Shown in pieces: positions 40,888 to 51,741 of a stretch of 64,000 nt of DNA. This DNA is from Spirosoma endophyticum (GTDB lineage Bacteria > Bacteroidota > Bacteroidia > Cytophagales > Spirosomataceae), in contig NZ_FOLQ01000010.1 of assembly GCF_900112365.1 (NCBI RefSeq), forward strand, positions 1 to 64,000. The letters run 5' to 3'. A program made the position numbers and the translations under genes. Numbering within the stretch: position 1 is the stretch's first letter; every line of letters begins with the position of its first letter. Under the pieces are notes generated by a model. That model had not been told where the DNA came from and did no database searches. It worked only from the letters and a program-made list of their open reading frames with translations.

Positions 40888-43800
40888 TTAAAGAGTCAAC
40901 TTCAAACCGAAATCAAAGCCGCGCGTAGCTGGAATACCAAGGTTGTCGAACCCGAACGAACCCGACCCGCCGACACCGGCACCACTTCCCGAAACCTCCG
41001 GATCTACACCTGAATAATTCGTGATCAGGATCAGATTTCGACCGGTGGCAAACAGTTGCAGATTGCTGATCGGTGTTTTCTCCAGCAGCGTTTTGGGTAG
41101 CGAATAGTTCAGTGTTACGTAGCGGAGTCGATACCAGCCGCCATCTTCGACGAAATCGTAACCCTGTTTGGTGTAAAGCGTCTGGTAGTAATTCTGATCC
41201 AGCACAACGGCCTTGGCGTTAGCTTCGCCACTCGATTCAATAACGCCGTCAAATACTTTCGTTTGCCCGCGATCGAGGGTTTTCATGCTGAGGCCCGACG
41301 AAACCAGCGAATTTTCGGTTGCATTGTAAACCTGACCGCCGATCCGCACGTCGATCATAAATGCCAGCGATAACGAATTGTACGTGAACGTATTCGTAAG
41401 GCCACCTGTCCATTTTGGTGCGCGGTCGCCGATGGATTCCAGCGTCGATTTGACCTGGGGATAGCCATTATTGTCGAGCAGTAACTGACCCTTGTCATTC
41501 CGTTTCCAGACGTTGCCGTTGATGCCAAACAGCGACCCACCCAGAAAAGCCGCTCCCTGGGCCACCGAACCGGCTACCCACGCATCCGACAGTTCGACAC
41601 GGTCTAACGTACCGGGCAGTGCTTTTACCGTAGCACGGTTACGGGCAAAATTAAGATCGGCCGACCAACTGAATTTGCCCCGTATTGGCTGAACATTCAG
41701 CACAAATTCGAGTCCTTCGTTGTCGATCTGACCGCCGTTTAGGTAAGCCAGGAACGTACTGGATGAGGGCGGTGTGCGCGTGGCCAGAATCTGGTTGTCG
41801 GTGCTCGTTTTGTAATAGGCAATGTCCAGACCCAACCGGTTGCGGAGGAATCGGACGTCAGCGCCAACTTCAATCGAGTTGGTAAATTCCGGCTTCAGCG
41901 TCGGGTTACCAAAGTAGTTGTTCACATTGGAAATAAAGCCACGGGGCGCAATCGTGAAATCGTTGGTTACGGTTGCCAGCGTCGAGGTCAATACGTGCGG
42001 GGGCGCATCTTTGCCCACACGTGCCCACGAAGCCCGAATCTTGGCGAACGACAGGAAATTGTTCTCCGACATTGTGCCGAATTCCTTGAATAAATCGGTC
42101 AGGACCAGCGAGCCGCTTATGGCCGGATAGAAGAACGATTGATCGGCAACGGGTAGGGTAGAGGACCAGTCGTTACGTCCCCGGAAGTTTAGGAAAGCGA
42201 TACCTTTCCAGTCCAGATTCAGATCGCCGAAAATGCCCACGATCCGCCGACGTTGCGTGTTTTGCGAGACGGTCCGGTTGGTTTCCAGTACGTTGTTGAT
42301 ACTGGCAAAATTGGGGTCAATGAAATTCCGGCCGAACCACGTAACGGTCTGCCGCTTCGAGTCTTCGGCGTTGTTACCGAGCGTAAAGCTGGCGTTGAAG
42401 TTGCCAAAGGATTTCTTGGCCGTAATGAGCAACGTCGACGTAGTGATCTGGTTATTGCTGCTCGACTGTGAAATCGCGCCTTTTTCATCGCCAACGACCA
42501 TTGAACCCGTTGAGCGAATGCTCGTAAAATTATCGGTGTAGTAGTCCGTTCCCAATCGGTACGTAATGTTCAGGAAGCTAAACGGATCGTACGACAGATT
42601 CCCGATGGCGATAATCCGGTCGACATCGTCCGTAATGGGCTTATTCCGGATGCTCCATTGCGGGTTATCGTTGGCGGCAATGGTGCGTTGGGTTCCGTCG
42701 GGTTTGAGGTAATTGGTCATGTCGTCGTTGCGTGGCCAGTAAACGGCCCCCATCACGCCATTTGCGCTTCCCTGCGACACATACGCCCGATTCGTTTTGA
42801 TGTAGCTGGCGCTCCCACCCACCGATAATCTAGTGCCCACTTTCGTGTCGGCTGCAATGCGGAACGAGTTACGAACAAAGTCCGTGTTTTTCACAATTCC
42901 TTTCTGGTCGAAGCGTGACGCCGATGCGTAGAACGTAGAGCGTTCGCTGCCGCCACTAACCGATACGTCGTGTTTCTGCGTGAAACCCGTTTGGAACATG
43001 GTGCCAAGGTTATCGTAAATCGGTTCGTTGGCATCGAATTTTGGTCCCCACGATCCCACCGATGCCGGATTGAAAACGCCCTGTTCTCCCTGTTTATAGA
43101 CCGATTGGAGTTTGGGCAATCGGTTTGCTATGTCGAACGAAAAGCTATTGGAGTAGTTGATTTTTGCTTTGCCGTTCGTGCCTTTTTTCGTCGTGATCAC
43201 CACGACACCCGAGGCCGCCCGCAAGCCATACAGAGCCGCTGCCGCTGGTCCTTTCAGCACTGTTACTGTCTCAATATCCTGCGGATTGATGTCGACGGCA
43301 CGGTTGGAGGACGGCGCCATATCGGCCGTCAACCCCCCCCTGACCAACGGGCGTCGTGTTATCGATTGGAATGCCATCCACTACGTACAATGGCTGGTTA
43401 TTTCCACTCAACGACGTACCACCGCGAATGAGCATGATGGACGATGCACCCGGCGCACCGCCCGAATTTGTGATCTGCACCCCCGCTACTTTGCCTTGCA
43501 GTGCATTCACGATGTTCGGTTGTTGCGAATCGACAATCTCCTTGGCTTTCACATTCTGCACCGCATAACCGAGTCCCCGCGTTTCCTGCTTGATACCGAA
43601 GGCCGTAACAACTACTTCGCTCAGGCTTTTGGAGTCGTCCTGCAAAACCACATTGATCGTGGATGCACTGCCAACGGTGATTTCCTGGGTTGTGAATCCA
43701 ATATGGCTGAATACCAGAATTTTTCCAGGTGCTACGTTGATGGTGTACTTCCCATCGGCACTTGTCGTCGTGCCGGTTGTGGTGCCTTTGACCGCCACGG

Positions 43801-43930
43801 TTGCCCCAGGAACGGATGTGTTATCGGTACCTGATGTGACCAGCCCCGAGATGGACACGGCCTGTGCCCACCCGTCCCGGGCGATCAACTGGAAGCTTAA
43901 CAATAAGATAAAGAGTAGTACTTTTTGCAT
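40888..43930 (-). pseudogene. SusC/RagA-family TonB-linked outer-membrane transporter, frameshifted at a G8 tract
   Basis: Two overlapping frames make one protein of about 1014 residues. The N-terminal frame (43930 to 43271) has a signal peptide, a carboxypeptidase-regulatory-like domain (SISGLVTSGTDNTSVPGATV) and the plug start, including LSEVVVTAFGIKQETRGLGY and LIRGGTSLSGNNQPLYVVDG. The second frame (to 40888) goes on with NRAVDINPQDIETVTVLKG and the 22-strand barrel. They meet at eight G on the minus strand (43333-43340 on plus): with seven G the protein reads PVGQGGLTADMAPSS continuously. So this is a one-base insertion, from sequencing error, mutation or slippage. The transporter imports the SusD cargo using TonB energy. 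Confidence 0.9.
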
Positions 43931-44170
43931 AAGTTAAAAAAGAGTTTTTGTGTAAAGTAAAGATAAGTGATGCCGGTTTTAATTCCATCTTAATGGCTTT
44001 TAAAGGTTGCTTAAATGAAATGGGCTTCAGTGACCTTCAGTAGCCCAATAGTACTAAGTATATCTAGGTATTTTTAACTATTTTTTAATGGCTGTTTTAT
44101 GGGCTTTTAATCGCAATTTTACGGTTTTAGGACGGGCAAAACGTTCCTTTATTATGCCCCCGATCATCGA
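43931..44170. other. Intergenic region between divergent susC and the efflux operon
   Basis: 240 nt, A/T-rich, no gene. The region should carry two divergent promoters, but I found no exact Bacteroidota consensus pair. Confidence 0.4.
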
Positions 44171-45457
44171 ATGAATCTGCGAATTCCAATACCATACCTG
44201 CTATGCATCTGTATGTTATCCTGTCTGCCCGCTTCGGCACAGACGACGCTGACGTTGCAACAGACGCTTCAGCAGGTACGTACGAACAGTCCGGCGTTGC
44301 GTGTTGAGCGCCTGAATATCAACGCGGCCCAGGCCGATCAGGTAACGGCCAACCTACGCCCTAATCCGGTCATTAATAATCAAACGCTTTTGCAATTAAC
44401 CCCTACACCCGGCGGAGAAGGTGTTAACATGTTAAACAGGCAACGGCGGCAGTTCTGGTTGCAGGCCACGAAAGAGTTTGACATTCATCATAAACGGGAA
44501 TACCGTAGTCGCTTTGCCGAAGCCAGCACTAATCTGGCGGTACGTAGCGTGGCCGAAACCGAACGGGGGTTACTTTTCGACGCGGCCAATCGGTACCTCG
44601 ATGCCTGGTACGCGCGTGTCCAGCTTAGCTTGCTGCAACGCGCCAAAGCCAACGTCGATACGTTAGTACAGCTCAATAAAGTGCGGCTGAAAAATCTGGT
44701 GATCACGAGTACCGATCTCACCCGTACGCAGTTGATCTCGGACCAATATGACATTCAGACCCGAACTGCCCAGCAGGATCTTCGCAATCGTTTGAACGAG
44801 TTGCGTTTGGTGATCGGCACAGCCGACAGCATTAACGTCGCGCTGAACGACTCGATTATTGACCCGCCGTTCACGATGCCCCTCCGGTTGTATCCCCTGT
44901 TGAAAGCCAGTTCCGACAGTTTACTTCGGCTAGCCTCCACGACGCGAACCGATGTGCGGGTGGCCGAAGCCAATCTGGAAGCCGCCCGGCGTAATGTGGA
45001 TTTACAGCACGTATTGGCCAAGCCCCGTAACGAAGCGGGCTTAATATGGAACCCACAAAATGCCGTGCCTTATATGGGTGTGTTTCTAACCCTCGAACTG
45101 CCGGTGTATAGCCGTAATCAGGGCGAAATTCAGAAGTCGCGGATATTGCAGGAGCAGGCTGGCCAGGCGGCTGATCTGGTTCAGATACGCATACGGTCGG
45201 AAGTGGAAACGGCTTACCAGTCCTTCATGACCAGCCGCCAGAATATTGATCGATACGTTGGTATTCGGCGCGATGCCGACCAGGTTTTGGCCTCCGTTCG
45301 CTATGCGTATCTGCGGGGGGCTACAACACTCATTGACCTGCTCCAGGCCCAAACGTCGTGGTTCGATACGCAAACCGCTTATTATCAGACACTCTATACC
45401 TACCGTCAAAACTACGTCCGGCTATTGTATGTGACCGGGCAGATCAATTCCTACTGA
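44171..45457 (+). CDS. TolC-family outer-membrane efflux protein (CzcC-like)
   Basis: A 428-residue protein with a signal peptide (IPYLLCICMLSCLPASAQ) and two TolC-type repeats. Marks are LTLQQTLQQVRTNSPALRVERLNINAAQ at the start and a second repeat beginning around RTDVRVAEANLEAARRNVDLQ. The coiled-coil arms are visible as long Ala/Arg/Leu-rich helices. It forms the outer-membrane exit duct. It is the first gene of a three-gene unit with the adaptor (2-nt gap) and the RND pump, so its cargo is most likely metal ions. Confidence 0.93.
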   Translation: MNLRIPIPYLLCICMLSCLPASAQTTLTLQQTLQQVRTNSPALRVERLNINAAQADQVTANLRPNPVINNQTLLQLTPTPGGEGVNMLNRQRRQFWLQATKEFDIHHKREYRSRFAEASTNLAVRSVAETERGLLFDAANRYLDAWYARVQLSLLQRAKANVDTLVQLNKVRLKNLVITSTDLTRTQLISDQYDIQTRTAQQDLRNRLNELRLVIGTADSINVALNDSIIDPPFTMPLRLYPLLKASSDSLLRLASTTRTDVRVAEANLEAARRNVDLQHVLAKPRNEAGLIWNPQNAVPYMGVFLTLELPVYSRNQGEIQKSRILQEQAGQAADLVQIRIRSEVETAYQSFMTSRQNIDRYVGIRRDADQVLASVRYAYLRGATTLIDLLQAQTSWFDTQTAYYQTLYTYRQNYVRLLYVTGQINSY

Positions 45458-45459
45458 TA

Positions 45460-46416
45460 ATGAAATTCCACCCTATATGCCTGCTGGCTCTCCTGGTAGT
45501 TGCCTGTAAAGAGAAACCAAAGCCCGTTGTTACGTCAATTCCCCGCCCAACGATCAGTACCGACGGCGGACGTATCACTTTCCCGGATTCGGTGATGATG
45601 CGGGCCTTCACGACACAACCCGCTCATTCGGGAGCTATCCGTACCGATTTTTCGGCGCCCGGTCACGTAGCGGCTATGGTGCTACGTTCGGTGGAGAACC
45701 CGGCTGAGCGGTTGGTTTTATTCGATGAGCCTAGTTTGTCGGAGAATTACACGGCCATTTTGCAGCACCGGATCAACATTCAGACGGAGCGCGGTAATCT
45801 GGATCGGGTGAAAGATTTGCAGGCACATGGCGCGGCATCGGGCAAAGAAGTAATTGAAGCGCAGACTCAGTTGGCCAACGAAGAAGCGGCTATTATTTCG
45901 GATGAAGCAACCCTGAAACTTGCTGGTTTTGATCCAAAAGAGTTGCGACAGTCTCCGCCAAATACAATTTTGGTGGTTTGTGAAATACCTGAAAATCAGT
46001 TTGGTAGCATTCGGAAAGGGCTCGCTTGCTCGCTTAATTTCACGGCTTTCCCGAACGAGCGATTTGTTGGTCGAATCGATAACGTCAATGATTACGTCGA
46101 TAACACCACACGTCAGATTAAGCTACGTATTTCGGTGGCTAACCCCGATGGTCGACTCAAAGCAGGCATGTTCGCCACGGTGGAATTTGGTGTTTCAGAA
46201 GGTCAGTCTATGACGGTCTCGCGCGATGCCATCGTCACGGTACAGGGTCGCGATTACGTATTTGTGCAGGCCGGACCACAAGCTATTGAGCGTCGTGCGG
46301 TGCAACTCGGTCAGCAACGGGTCGATCGGGTAGTGGTGCAAAATGGCTTGAAGGAAAACGACCAGGTTGTGACCGCTAATGTCATGCAATTGAAGGGATT
46401 GAGCTTTGGGTATTAA
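45460..46416 (+). CDS. RND efflux periplasmic adaptor (membrane-fusion protein, CzcB-like)
   Basis: About 318 residues from the ATG at 45460, chosen because a lipoprotein signal starts there (MKFHPICLLALLVVACKEK). The protein has an MFP pattern: a helical hairpin (NIQTERGNLDRVKDLQAHGAASGKE) with the following beta-barrel and the C-terminal READTV-like region (DAIVTVQGRDYVFVQAG). It links the RND pump to TolC across the periplasm. Its start is 2 nt after the TolC gene stop, and the pump follows after 90 nt. Confidence 0.93.
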   Translation: MKFHPICLLALLVVACKEKPKPVVTSIPRPTISTDGGRITFPDSVMMRAFTTQPAHSGAIRTDFSAPGHVAAMVLRSVENPAERLVLFDEPSLSENYTAILQHRINIQTERGNLDRVKDLQAHGAASGKEVIEAQTQLANEEAAIISDEATLKLAGFDPKELRQSPPNTILVVCEIPENQFGSIRKGLACSLNFTAFPNERFVGRIDNVNDYVDNTTRQIKLRISVANPDGRLKAGMFATVEFGVSEGQSMTVSRDAIVTVQGRDYVFVQAGPQAIERRAVQLGQQRVDRVVVQNGLKENDQVVTANVMQLKGLSFGY

Positions 46417-46506
46417 CGTCAGCCAGGTTTTAGCCTGGCCTTTGTAGCACCTTGTTAAGGGATAAACGAGAACGGTTCGCCGTAGCGGCTTGGCCCAGAT
46501 GAATAG

Positions 46507-49500
46507 ATGATTCAGAAACTAATCGAATTTTCCCTCAAAAATCGCTGGGCCATTGTGGGCATGGCGGTGGCCGTAATGGGTCTGGGGTTGTGGTGCTTCA
46601 AACTACTGAAGATTGAGGCCTATCCCGATATTGCCGATACCAACGTCATCGTCATTGCTAAATACGACGGTCGCGCGGCAGAAGAGGTGGAGCAGCAGGT
46701 AACGATCCCGATCGAGCGGGTGCTTAACAGCGTCCCACACGTAACGGATCGGCGGTCGCGGACCATCTTCGGGCTGTCGGTGGTGCAGTTGAATTTTGAT
46801 GAAACCGTAACGGATTACTTTGCGCGTCAGCAGGTTATCGAAAGACTTACGGGTGCCCAACTACCGGATGGCGTTTCGCCCGAACTGGCCCCGCTGACCA
46901 CAGCCGTTGGCGAAATTTACCGCTACGTGATCGAGGCTCCGTCGAGTATGACACCTATGCAACTGCGCGATTTGCAGGATTGGGTCATTATTCCGCAACT
47001 GCTGCAAGTACCGGGCCTGGCCGACGTAACGACCTTTGGTGGCCCCATCAAGCAATTTCAGGTTATTCCTAACCCGGCCAAGCTGCGCAAATTCAGCCTG
47101 ACGCTACAGGATGTTATCGAAGCTGTTCAGAAAAACAATCAGAATACGGGTGGTAATGTCATTTCGCGGGGTGGACAGGGTTTTGCGGTGCGTGGATTGG
47201 GGGCGCTGAAAACGCCCGATGATGTGCAGCATATCGTCCTGAAAGCCAACGAAGGCGTACCCGTGTTGGTGCGTGATGTGGCCAGCGTCGAGATTAATCC
47301 GCCGTCGCCGTCGGGTATTTTGGGTTATCGAATTCCTGATGAAAATCTGGACGTAATAGGCGCGACCGAAGGGATCGTTTTGCTACGTCGCGGGGAAAAT
47401 CCGAGCGAAGTGCTGGAACTCCTCAAAGAAAAAATCGCCGATCTCGAAGCGCGTGAACTCCCCAAAGGCGTCCATCTGCGAATACTCTACGACCGGGGCT
47501 TTTTGATCGATCACTCGCTCGAAACGGTTGCTCACACGCTGATCGAGGGAATTTCCATCGTGGCGATTCTGCTCGTTCTGTTTCTGGGAAGTTTGCGGGC
47601 GGCTTTGGTCGTTACGGTCACGATTCCGTTCTCGCTGCTGTTTGCGTTCATTCTGATGAAACTGGTCGGCATTCCGGCGAACTTATTGTCATTAGGCGCT
47701 ATCGACTTTGGTATTATCGTGGACGGCGCCAGCGTCATGGCCGAACACCTTCTCAGACGATACCGGTCGGCGGGTCCGGCCGATCGAAATCAGGGCGTTG
47801 TGAACGTAACAGCGCGATCAGCAGGCGAGGTGGCACGGGAAATTTTCTTCTCCGTCACCATCATTATTTTGGCCTACATGCCGATTTTGCTGATGCAACG
47901 CGTTGAAGGGAAGTTGTTTAGCCCGATGGCGTTGACACTGTCGTTTGCCGTAATCGGTTCGCTGATTTGTGCGCTAACGATTATTCCGGTGCTGATTTCG
48001 TTTGCCTTTCGGAAAGCGCTCTCGCCCGGCGGCAAACCACTAAAAGAACACAAAAACTTCCTGCTGTCACCACTGGAAAAAGGATATCAATGGTTGCTCC
48101 GTTCGACGCTGATGCGGGTGCCGGGGTTAATTGTCGGTGTTGGCATGGCGGTTGTGCTGGTCATGATTGGCTTTGGTCTGAAGCTTGGTACTGAATTCCT
48201 GCCCGAGCTGGATGAAGGTTCCATTTTCATGCGGGCGTTCATGCCGTCGGGGATCACAATTCAGGAAAATGCGAAAATCTCGCCCAAGATTCGGGATATT
48301 ATCAGTACGTATAAACCCGTCAGTTTTGTGATTACACAAGCCGGACGTAACGACGACGGCACCGACCCGTTCCCAACCGACCGGACCGAAATTCTGATTG
48401 GTCTGAAAGATTACAGCACCTGGTCGGATACAATTTCGAAGAAAGAAATCGTGCGGTCGATGCAGAGCAAGTTGCAGGAAGCCTTTCCCGGTGCTTTCTT
48501 CTCGTCGGGGCAACCGATTATCGACCAGGTGATGGAAATCGTGACGGGAAGCGCGGCCGACTTAGCCATTTCGGTAGTCGGCAACGACCTGACGCTGATG
48601 CGTGCCAAAGCCGATAGCATTTCTGCTCTGGTGAAAGGAATGAGTGGTGCGGTTTCGGTTAATATTGAGCAGGAAGGTCCGCAGGATCAGTTAGCCATCA
48701 AGATCAATCGCCCGGCTGCGGCCCGCTACGGCATCAACGTATCGGAAATCGAGAACATGATTGAAGCGGCCATCGGTGGCAAAACCGTTGGGTCGATCTA
48801 CGACGAAGCCAAACGTTACGACATTGTAGTGCGCTTCACGCCCGAAAGCCGGGGAAGTATTGACGCTGTTCGGCAGTTGCAGGTACCCTCGGCAACGGGT
48901 GCGCTGATTCCCATGAACGAGCTGGCCGACATTCGCTACGTGCAGGGACAGACCAATATTTACCGCATCAATGGCAAGCGCATGGTCACGGTTAGGACCA
49001 ACATTCGGGGTCGCGATCAGGGTGGATTTGTGAAGGAAATCAGTGAGAAAGTCCGTCAGCACGTTAAAATCCCCGAAGGTTACAGCGTCATCTACGGCGG
49101 TCAATACGAAAATCTGGAACGGGCGGGCGGTCAGTTGCTCATCTCTATTCCGCTGACCATTGTGGTCGTGTTCCTGTTCCTGTTTATGCTGTACGGCAAC
49201 GTCCGCGATACGTTGCTGACGCTCACCTGTTTGCTGTTTGCCTTAGGTGGAGGTATTGGCGCGCTGTTGCTACGGGGTTATAACTTCAACGTATCGGCAG
49301 GGGTAGGTTTCGTGTCGATCTTTGGTATTTCGGTGATGGCGGGCGTATTACTCGTCTCGGCCCTGAATCGAAATCTGCTGAACAATCCGAAATCGTTGCT
49401 GGAAATCACCATCGAGACGGCGCAGGAGCAGTTCCGGGCCATCATGGCGATCATGGTCGTGGCGATTATCGGTCTCGTTCCGGCGGCTATTTCAAGCGGC

Positions 49501-49689
49501 ATTGGTTCCGATGTGCAGCGCCCGTTGGCAACGGTCATCATCGGCGGCCTGACCACTACGTTGTTTTTCGCGCCATTGATCATTCCGCCCTTATTCTACC
49601 TCGTCAACCGCAAACGGCCTCGCCCAACGCCACTCGACTCAACGGGTCATCATATTCCCGAACCGATTGAGGAAGGGACGGAGATATAA
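46507..49689 (+). CDS. Heavy-metal efflux RND pump (CzcA/CusA family)
   Basis: A 1060-residue inner-membrane proton-driven pump of the HME-RND group. The 12-helix layout with two large periplasmic loops is clear. Diagnostic stretches include AYPDIADTNVIVIAKYDG, IERVLNSVPHV, ILLVLFLGSLRAALVV and, in helix 4, LSLGAIDFGIIVDGASVMAE with the proton-relay Asp pair of CzcA-type pumps. Later come GTEFLPELDEGSIFMRAFMPSG and GVGFVSIFGISVMAG. It exports divalent or monovalent metal ions (Zn, Co, Cd, Ni, Cu or Ag); the exact ion cannot be read. No metal-sensing regulator sits next to the operon. Confidence 0.95.
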   Translation: MIQKLIEFSLKNRWAIVGMAVAVMGLGLWCFKLLKIEAYPDIADTNVIVIAKYDGRAAEEVEQQVTIPIERVLNSVPHVTDRRSRTIFGLSVVQLNFDETVTDYFARQQVIERLTGAQLPDGVSPELAPLTTAVGEIYRYVIEAPSSMTPMQLRDLQDWVIIPQLLQVPGLADVTTFGGPIKQFQVIPNPAKLRKFSLTLQDVIEAVQKNNQNTGGNVISRGGQGFAVRGLGALKTPDDVQHIVLKANEGVPVLVRDVASVEINPPSPSGILGYRIPDENLDVIGATEGIVLLRRGENPSEVLELLKEKIADLEARELPKGVHLRILYDRGFLIDHSLETVAHTLIEGISIVAILLVLFLGSLRAALVVTVTIPFSLLFAFILMKLVGIPANLLSLGAIDFGIIVDGASVMAEHLLRRYRSAGPADRNQGVVNVTARSAGEVAREIFFSVTIIILAYMPILLMQRVEGKLFSPMALTLSFAVIGSLICALTIIPVLISFAFRKALSPGGKPLKEHKNFLLSPLEKGYQWLLRSTLMRVPGLIVGVGMAVVLVMIGFGLKLGTEFLPELDEGSIFMRAFMPSGITIQENAKISPKIRDIISTYKPVSFVITQAGRNDDGTDPFPTDRTEILIGLKDYSTWSDTISKKEIVRSMQSKLQEAFPGAFFSSGQPIIDQVMEIVTGSAADLAISVVGNDLTLMRAKADSISALVKGMSGAVSVNIEQEGPQDQLAIKINRPAAARYGINVSEIENMIEAAIGGKTVGSIYDEAKRYDIVVRFTPESRGSIDAVRQLQVPSATGALIPMNELADIRYVQGQTNIYRINGKRMVTVRTNIRGRDQGGFVKEISEKVRQHVKIPEGYSVIYGGQYENLERAGGQLLISIPLTIVVVFLFLFMLYGNVRDTLLTLTCLLFALGGGIGALLLRGYNFNVSAGVGFVSIFGISVMAGVLLVSALNRNLLNNPKSLLEITIETAQEQFRAIMAIMVVAIIGLVPAAISSGIGSDVQRPLATVIIGGLTTTLFFAPLIIPPLFYLVNRKRPRPTPLDSTGHHIPEPIEEGTEI

Positions 49690-49701
49690 CGTAGCTGCTT
49701 T

Positions 49702-49816
49702 TACCCCACCCCAACCCCTCCCCTTGAACTAAGGGGAGGGGCTACTAGCACTGCCGGGCTAATTTCCGCAAGTCACCCCTCCCCTGTTTTTCAGGGGAGG
49801 GGCCGGGGGTGGGGTA
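49702..49816. repeat. G/C-rich palindromic repeat, copy 2 (between convergent genes)
   Basis: Outer inverted arms run TACCCCACCCCAACCCCTCC at the left and their near-complement at the right. Within them lies the hairpin CCCCTTGAACTAAGGGG, shared with copy 1 at 39094, and a second hairpin CCCCTCCCCTG ... CAGGGGAGGGG. It sits between the convergent ends of the czcA-type gene and the antiporter gene and can act as a bidirectional terminator. Confidence 0.9.
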
Positions 49817-49836
49817 GATTACCACATGCTTCCCCA

Positions 49837-51411
49837 TTACCTCAAAAACAACCGTTCCTCTTCGTGATCCAGGTAGTAGAGATGCTTGCGGACAATGTCT
49901 TCGTCGAGGGTCATGACGCTTCGGTTTTTGTCGACCAGCCATTGCCGTTGACGATCCAGAATATGCTGGTAAAGGTCTTTGACCGGCTCACTAAGGGTAA
50001 ACGCTTCATCGCCCGATAATTGACGCGAATTGTGGTCGATTAGTTTTTTATAAATAGGCTGGGTAAGTTCGGCCTCGCTCAGATTTTCCCGCATGTATTG
50101 CAGGGCCAACGTAGCAAGCTCTTTTTCAATAAAGGCATCGACCTTCTCCTCTGGCTTGACATAATCCCGTTCTTCAAAGGCGAATTTTTTTATGATAGCG
50201 GGTAACGTAAGGCCCTGAACAACAAGGGTCAGCAAAATCACGACGAACGTAATAAACAGGATCAGGTTACGCTGGGGGAAAGCCGCTCCGTTACCCATGT
50301 GAATGGGAATGGATAAGGCGGCTGCCAGCGAGACCACACCCCGCATACCCGTCCAGCCCAGGAACAGGGGCGTGGTCCAGCCCGGATTTGTGGAATCGGC
50401 CACGGTTATGAAGTTTCGCATCACGAGGGTGGTGATGACGGCCCCGTAGCACGATAAAATCCGGACAACAATCAAAGACACCGTAATCAGTACGCCATAG
50501 CCAATCGCTTCCCCAATACTGGTATGGCCCAGCCCGGCAACAATTTCCGGTAGATCGAGTCCGATCAGAATAAAAACAAGGCCATTCAGGATAAAGGACG
50601 TGCTTTCCCAGAAATTGTAGCCTCTTATTCTGGATCGGCCGCTCAAAAAACTGAATCGGTGGTAGGACATGAGCAGTCCCCCACTCACGACCGCCAGCAC
50701 CCCCGAGCTATGCGCTTCTTCGGCGGCAATGTACATGGCGTAGGGCGTGAGAATGGACAGGGCCATATCGATATTAACATTGGTCGGCAGTAGTTTATGC
50801 GTTTTCATAAACAGCCAGCCAACCAGCAGGCCGATTCCTACGCCACCGATCAGCATCCACAAAAAATTGATAGAGGCATTCTGCACGTCAAACGTACCGG
50901 TCGACACAGCTATCAGCGCAAATTGGAAGATAATCAGCGAGGACGCATCGTTGAGAAGGCTTTCACCCTCCAGAATGGACGAAATACGCTTGGGGACTTT
51001 AACGAATTTCATGATGGCGGCCGCACTGATCGCATCGGGGGGCGACACAATACCGCCCAGCAAAAAGCCCAGTGCCAGGGTAAAGCCGGGAATAAAATGG
51101 CGGGCAATCAGGGCGGTGCTCAGGGCCGTAACGAAGACGACCAGAAAGGCAAACGAGAGGATAATACGTCGCCATTTCCACAGTTCTTTCCAGGAAACGG
51201 CCCAGGCAGCCTCGTACAACAGCGGTGGTAAAAAGATGATGAAGATCAGCTCCGGGTCCATGTTGAGCACCGGTACGCCGGGGACAAAGCTAATGCCCAG
51301 GCCAGCCACCACCAGCAACACCGGATAGGCCACTTTTATTTTCTGAGCCAGGATGATCAGCAGCAACATGACCAGCACCATCCCCAGATAAAACGTAACG
51401 TGTTCAAGCAT
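49837..51411 (-). CDS. Na+/H+ antiporter (CPA1 family)
   Basis: About 524 residues from the ATG at 51411, which begins directly before the first membrane helix (MLEHVTFYLGMVLVMLLLIIL). There are about 12 helices. CPA1 marks are ELIFIIFLPPLLYEAAW, GGIVSPPDAISAAAIMK (the Asp of the ion site) and SILEGESLLNDASSLI. A soluble C-terminal part of about 130 residues (ERDYVKPEEKVDAFIEKELA onward) is probably regulatory. It exchanges Na+ or K+ for H+ and helps pH and salt balance. Confidence 0.92.
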   Translation of the reverse strand: MLEHVTFYLGMVLVMLLLIILAQKIKVAYPVLLVVAGLGISFVPGVPVLNMDPELIFIIFLPPLLYEAAWAVSWKELWKWRRIILSFAFLVVFVTALSTALIARHFIPGFTLALGFLLGGIVSPPDAISAAAIMKFVKVPKRISSILEGESLLNDASSLIIFQFALIAVSTGTFDVQNASINFLWMLIGGVGIGLLVGWLFMKTHKLLPTNVNIDMALSILTPYAMYIAAEEAHSSGVLAVVSGGLLMSYHRFSFLSGRSRIRGYNFWESTSFILNGLVFILIGLDLPEIVAGLGHTSIGEAIGYGVLITVSLIVVRILSCYGAVITTLVMRNFITVADSTNPGWTTPLFLGWTGMRGVVSLAAALSIPIHMGNGAAFPQRNLILFITFVVILLTLVVQGLTLPAIIKKFAFEERDYVKPEEKVDAFIEKELATLALQYMRENLSEAELTQPIYKKLIDHNSRQLSGDEAFTLSEPVKDLYQHILDRQRQWLVDKNRSVMTLDEDIVRKHLYYLDHEEERLFLR

Positions 51412-51741
51412 CGTACTGAAAATTAGGGTGTAGAAGCTAAAAAGTAGCATAAAAAAACAGGCTGAATACCTGCTTTATGTCTATTAATATATTGATTTTT
51501 GGAGTTGAATGTGAATTGGGTACTATCTCTAAGACGTAGCAATGTGGCCATTGAAGAAACCACTATTGAAGTTGACTTCACCGGTTAGCAGTATATGGGA
51601 ATTAGTGCGAAAATGCGCTGGGGCAAGACATAGGAGAAGTGTGCATTGCGGCAACCACTGTAGTTAATGCTGTCTTCAATGATACTGACAAGCAAATTAA
51701 TGAACTGCCACCTTGACATAAAATTAACAATAGCACGTGCT
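51412..51741. other. Intergenic region, possible remnant of an outer-membrane protein gene
   Basis: No intact gene. On the plus strand at about 51530-51630 the translation NVAIEETTIEVDFTG, stop, QYMGISAKMRWGK looks like the last strands of a beta-barrel protein with a stop in between. I cannot assign it further. Confidence 0.3.

Noticed and set aside
40888..43377. Treating the 829-codon second half of susC as a separate gene
   Set aside because: It begins in the plug domain without a signal peptide, and joining it to the upstream frame with one base less gives a continuous SusC protein.
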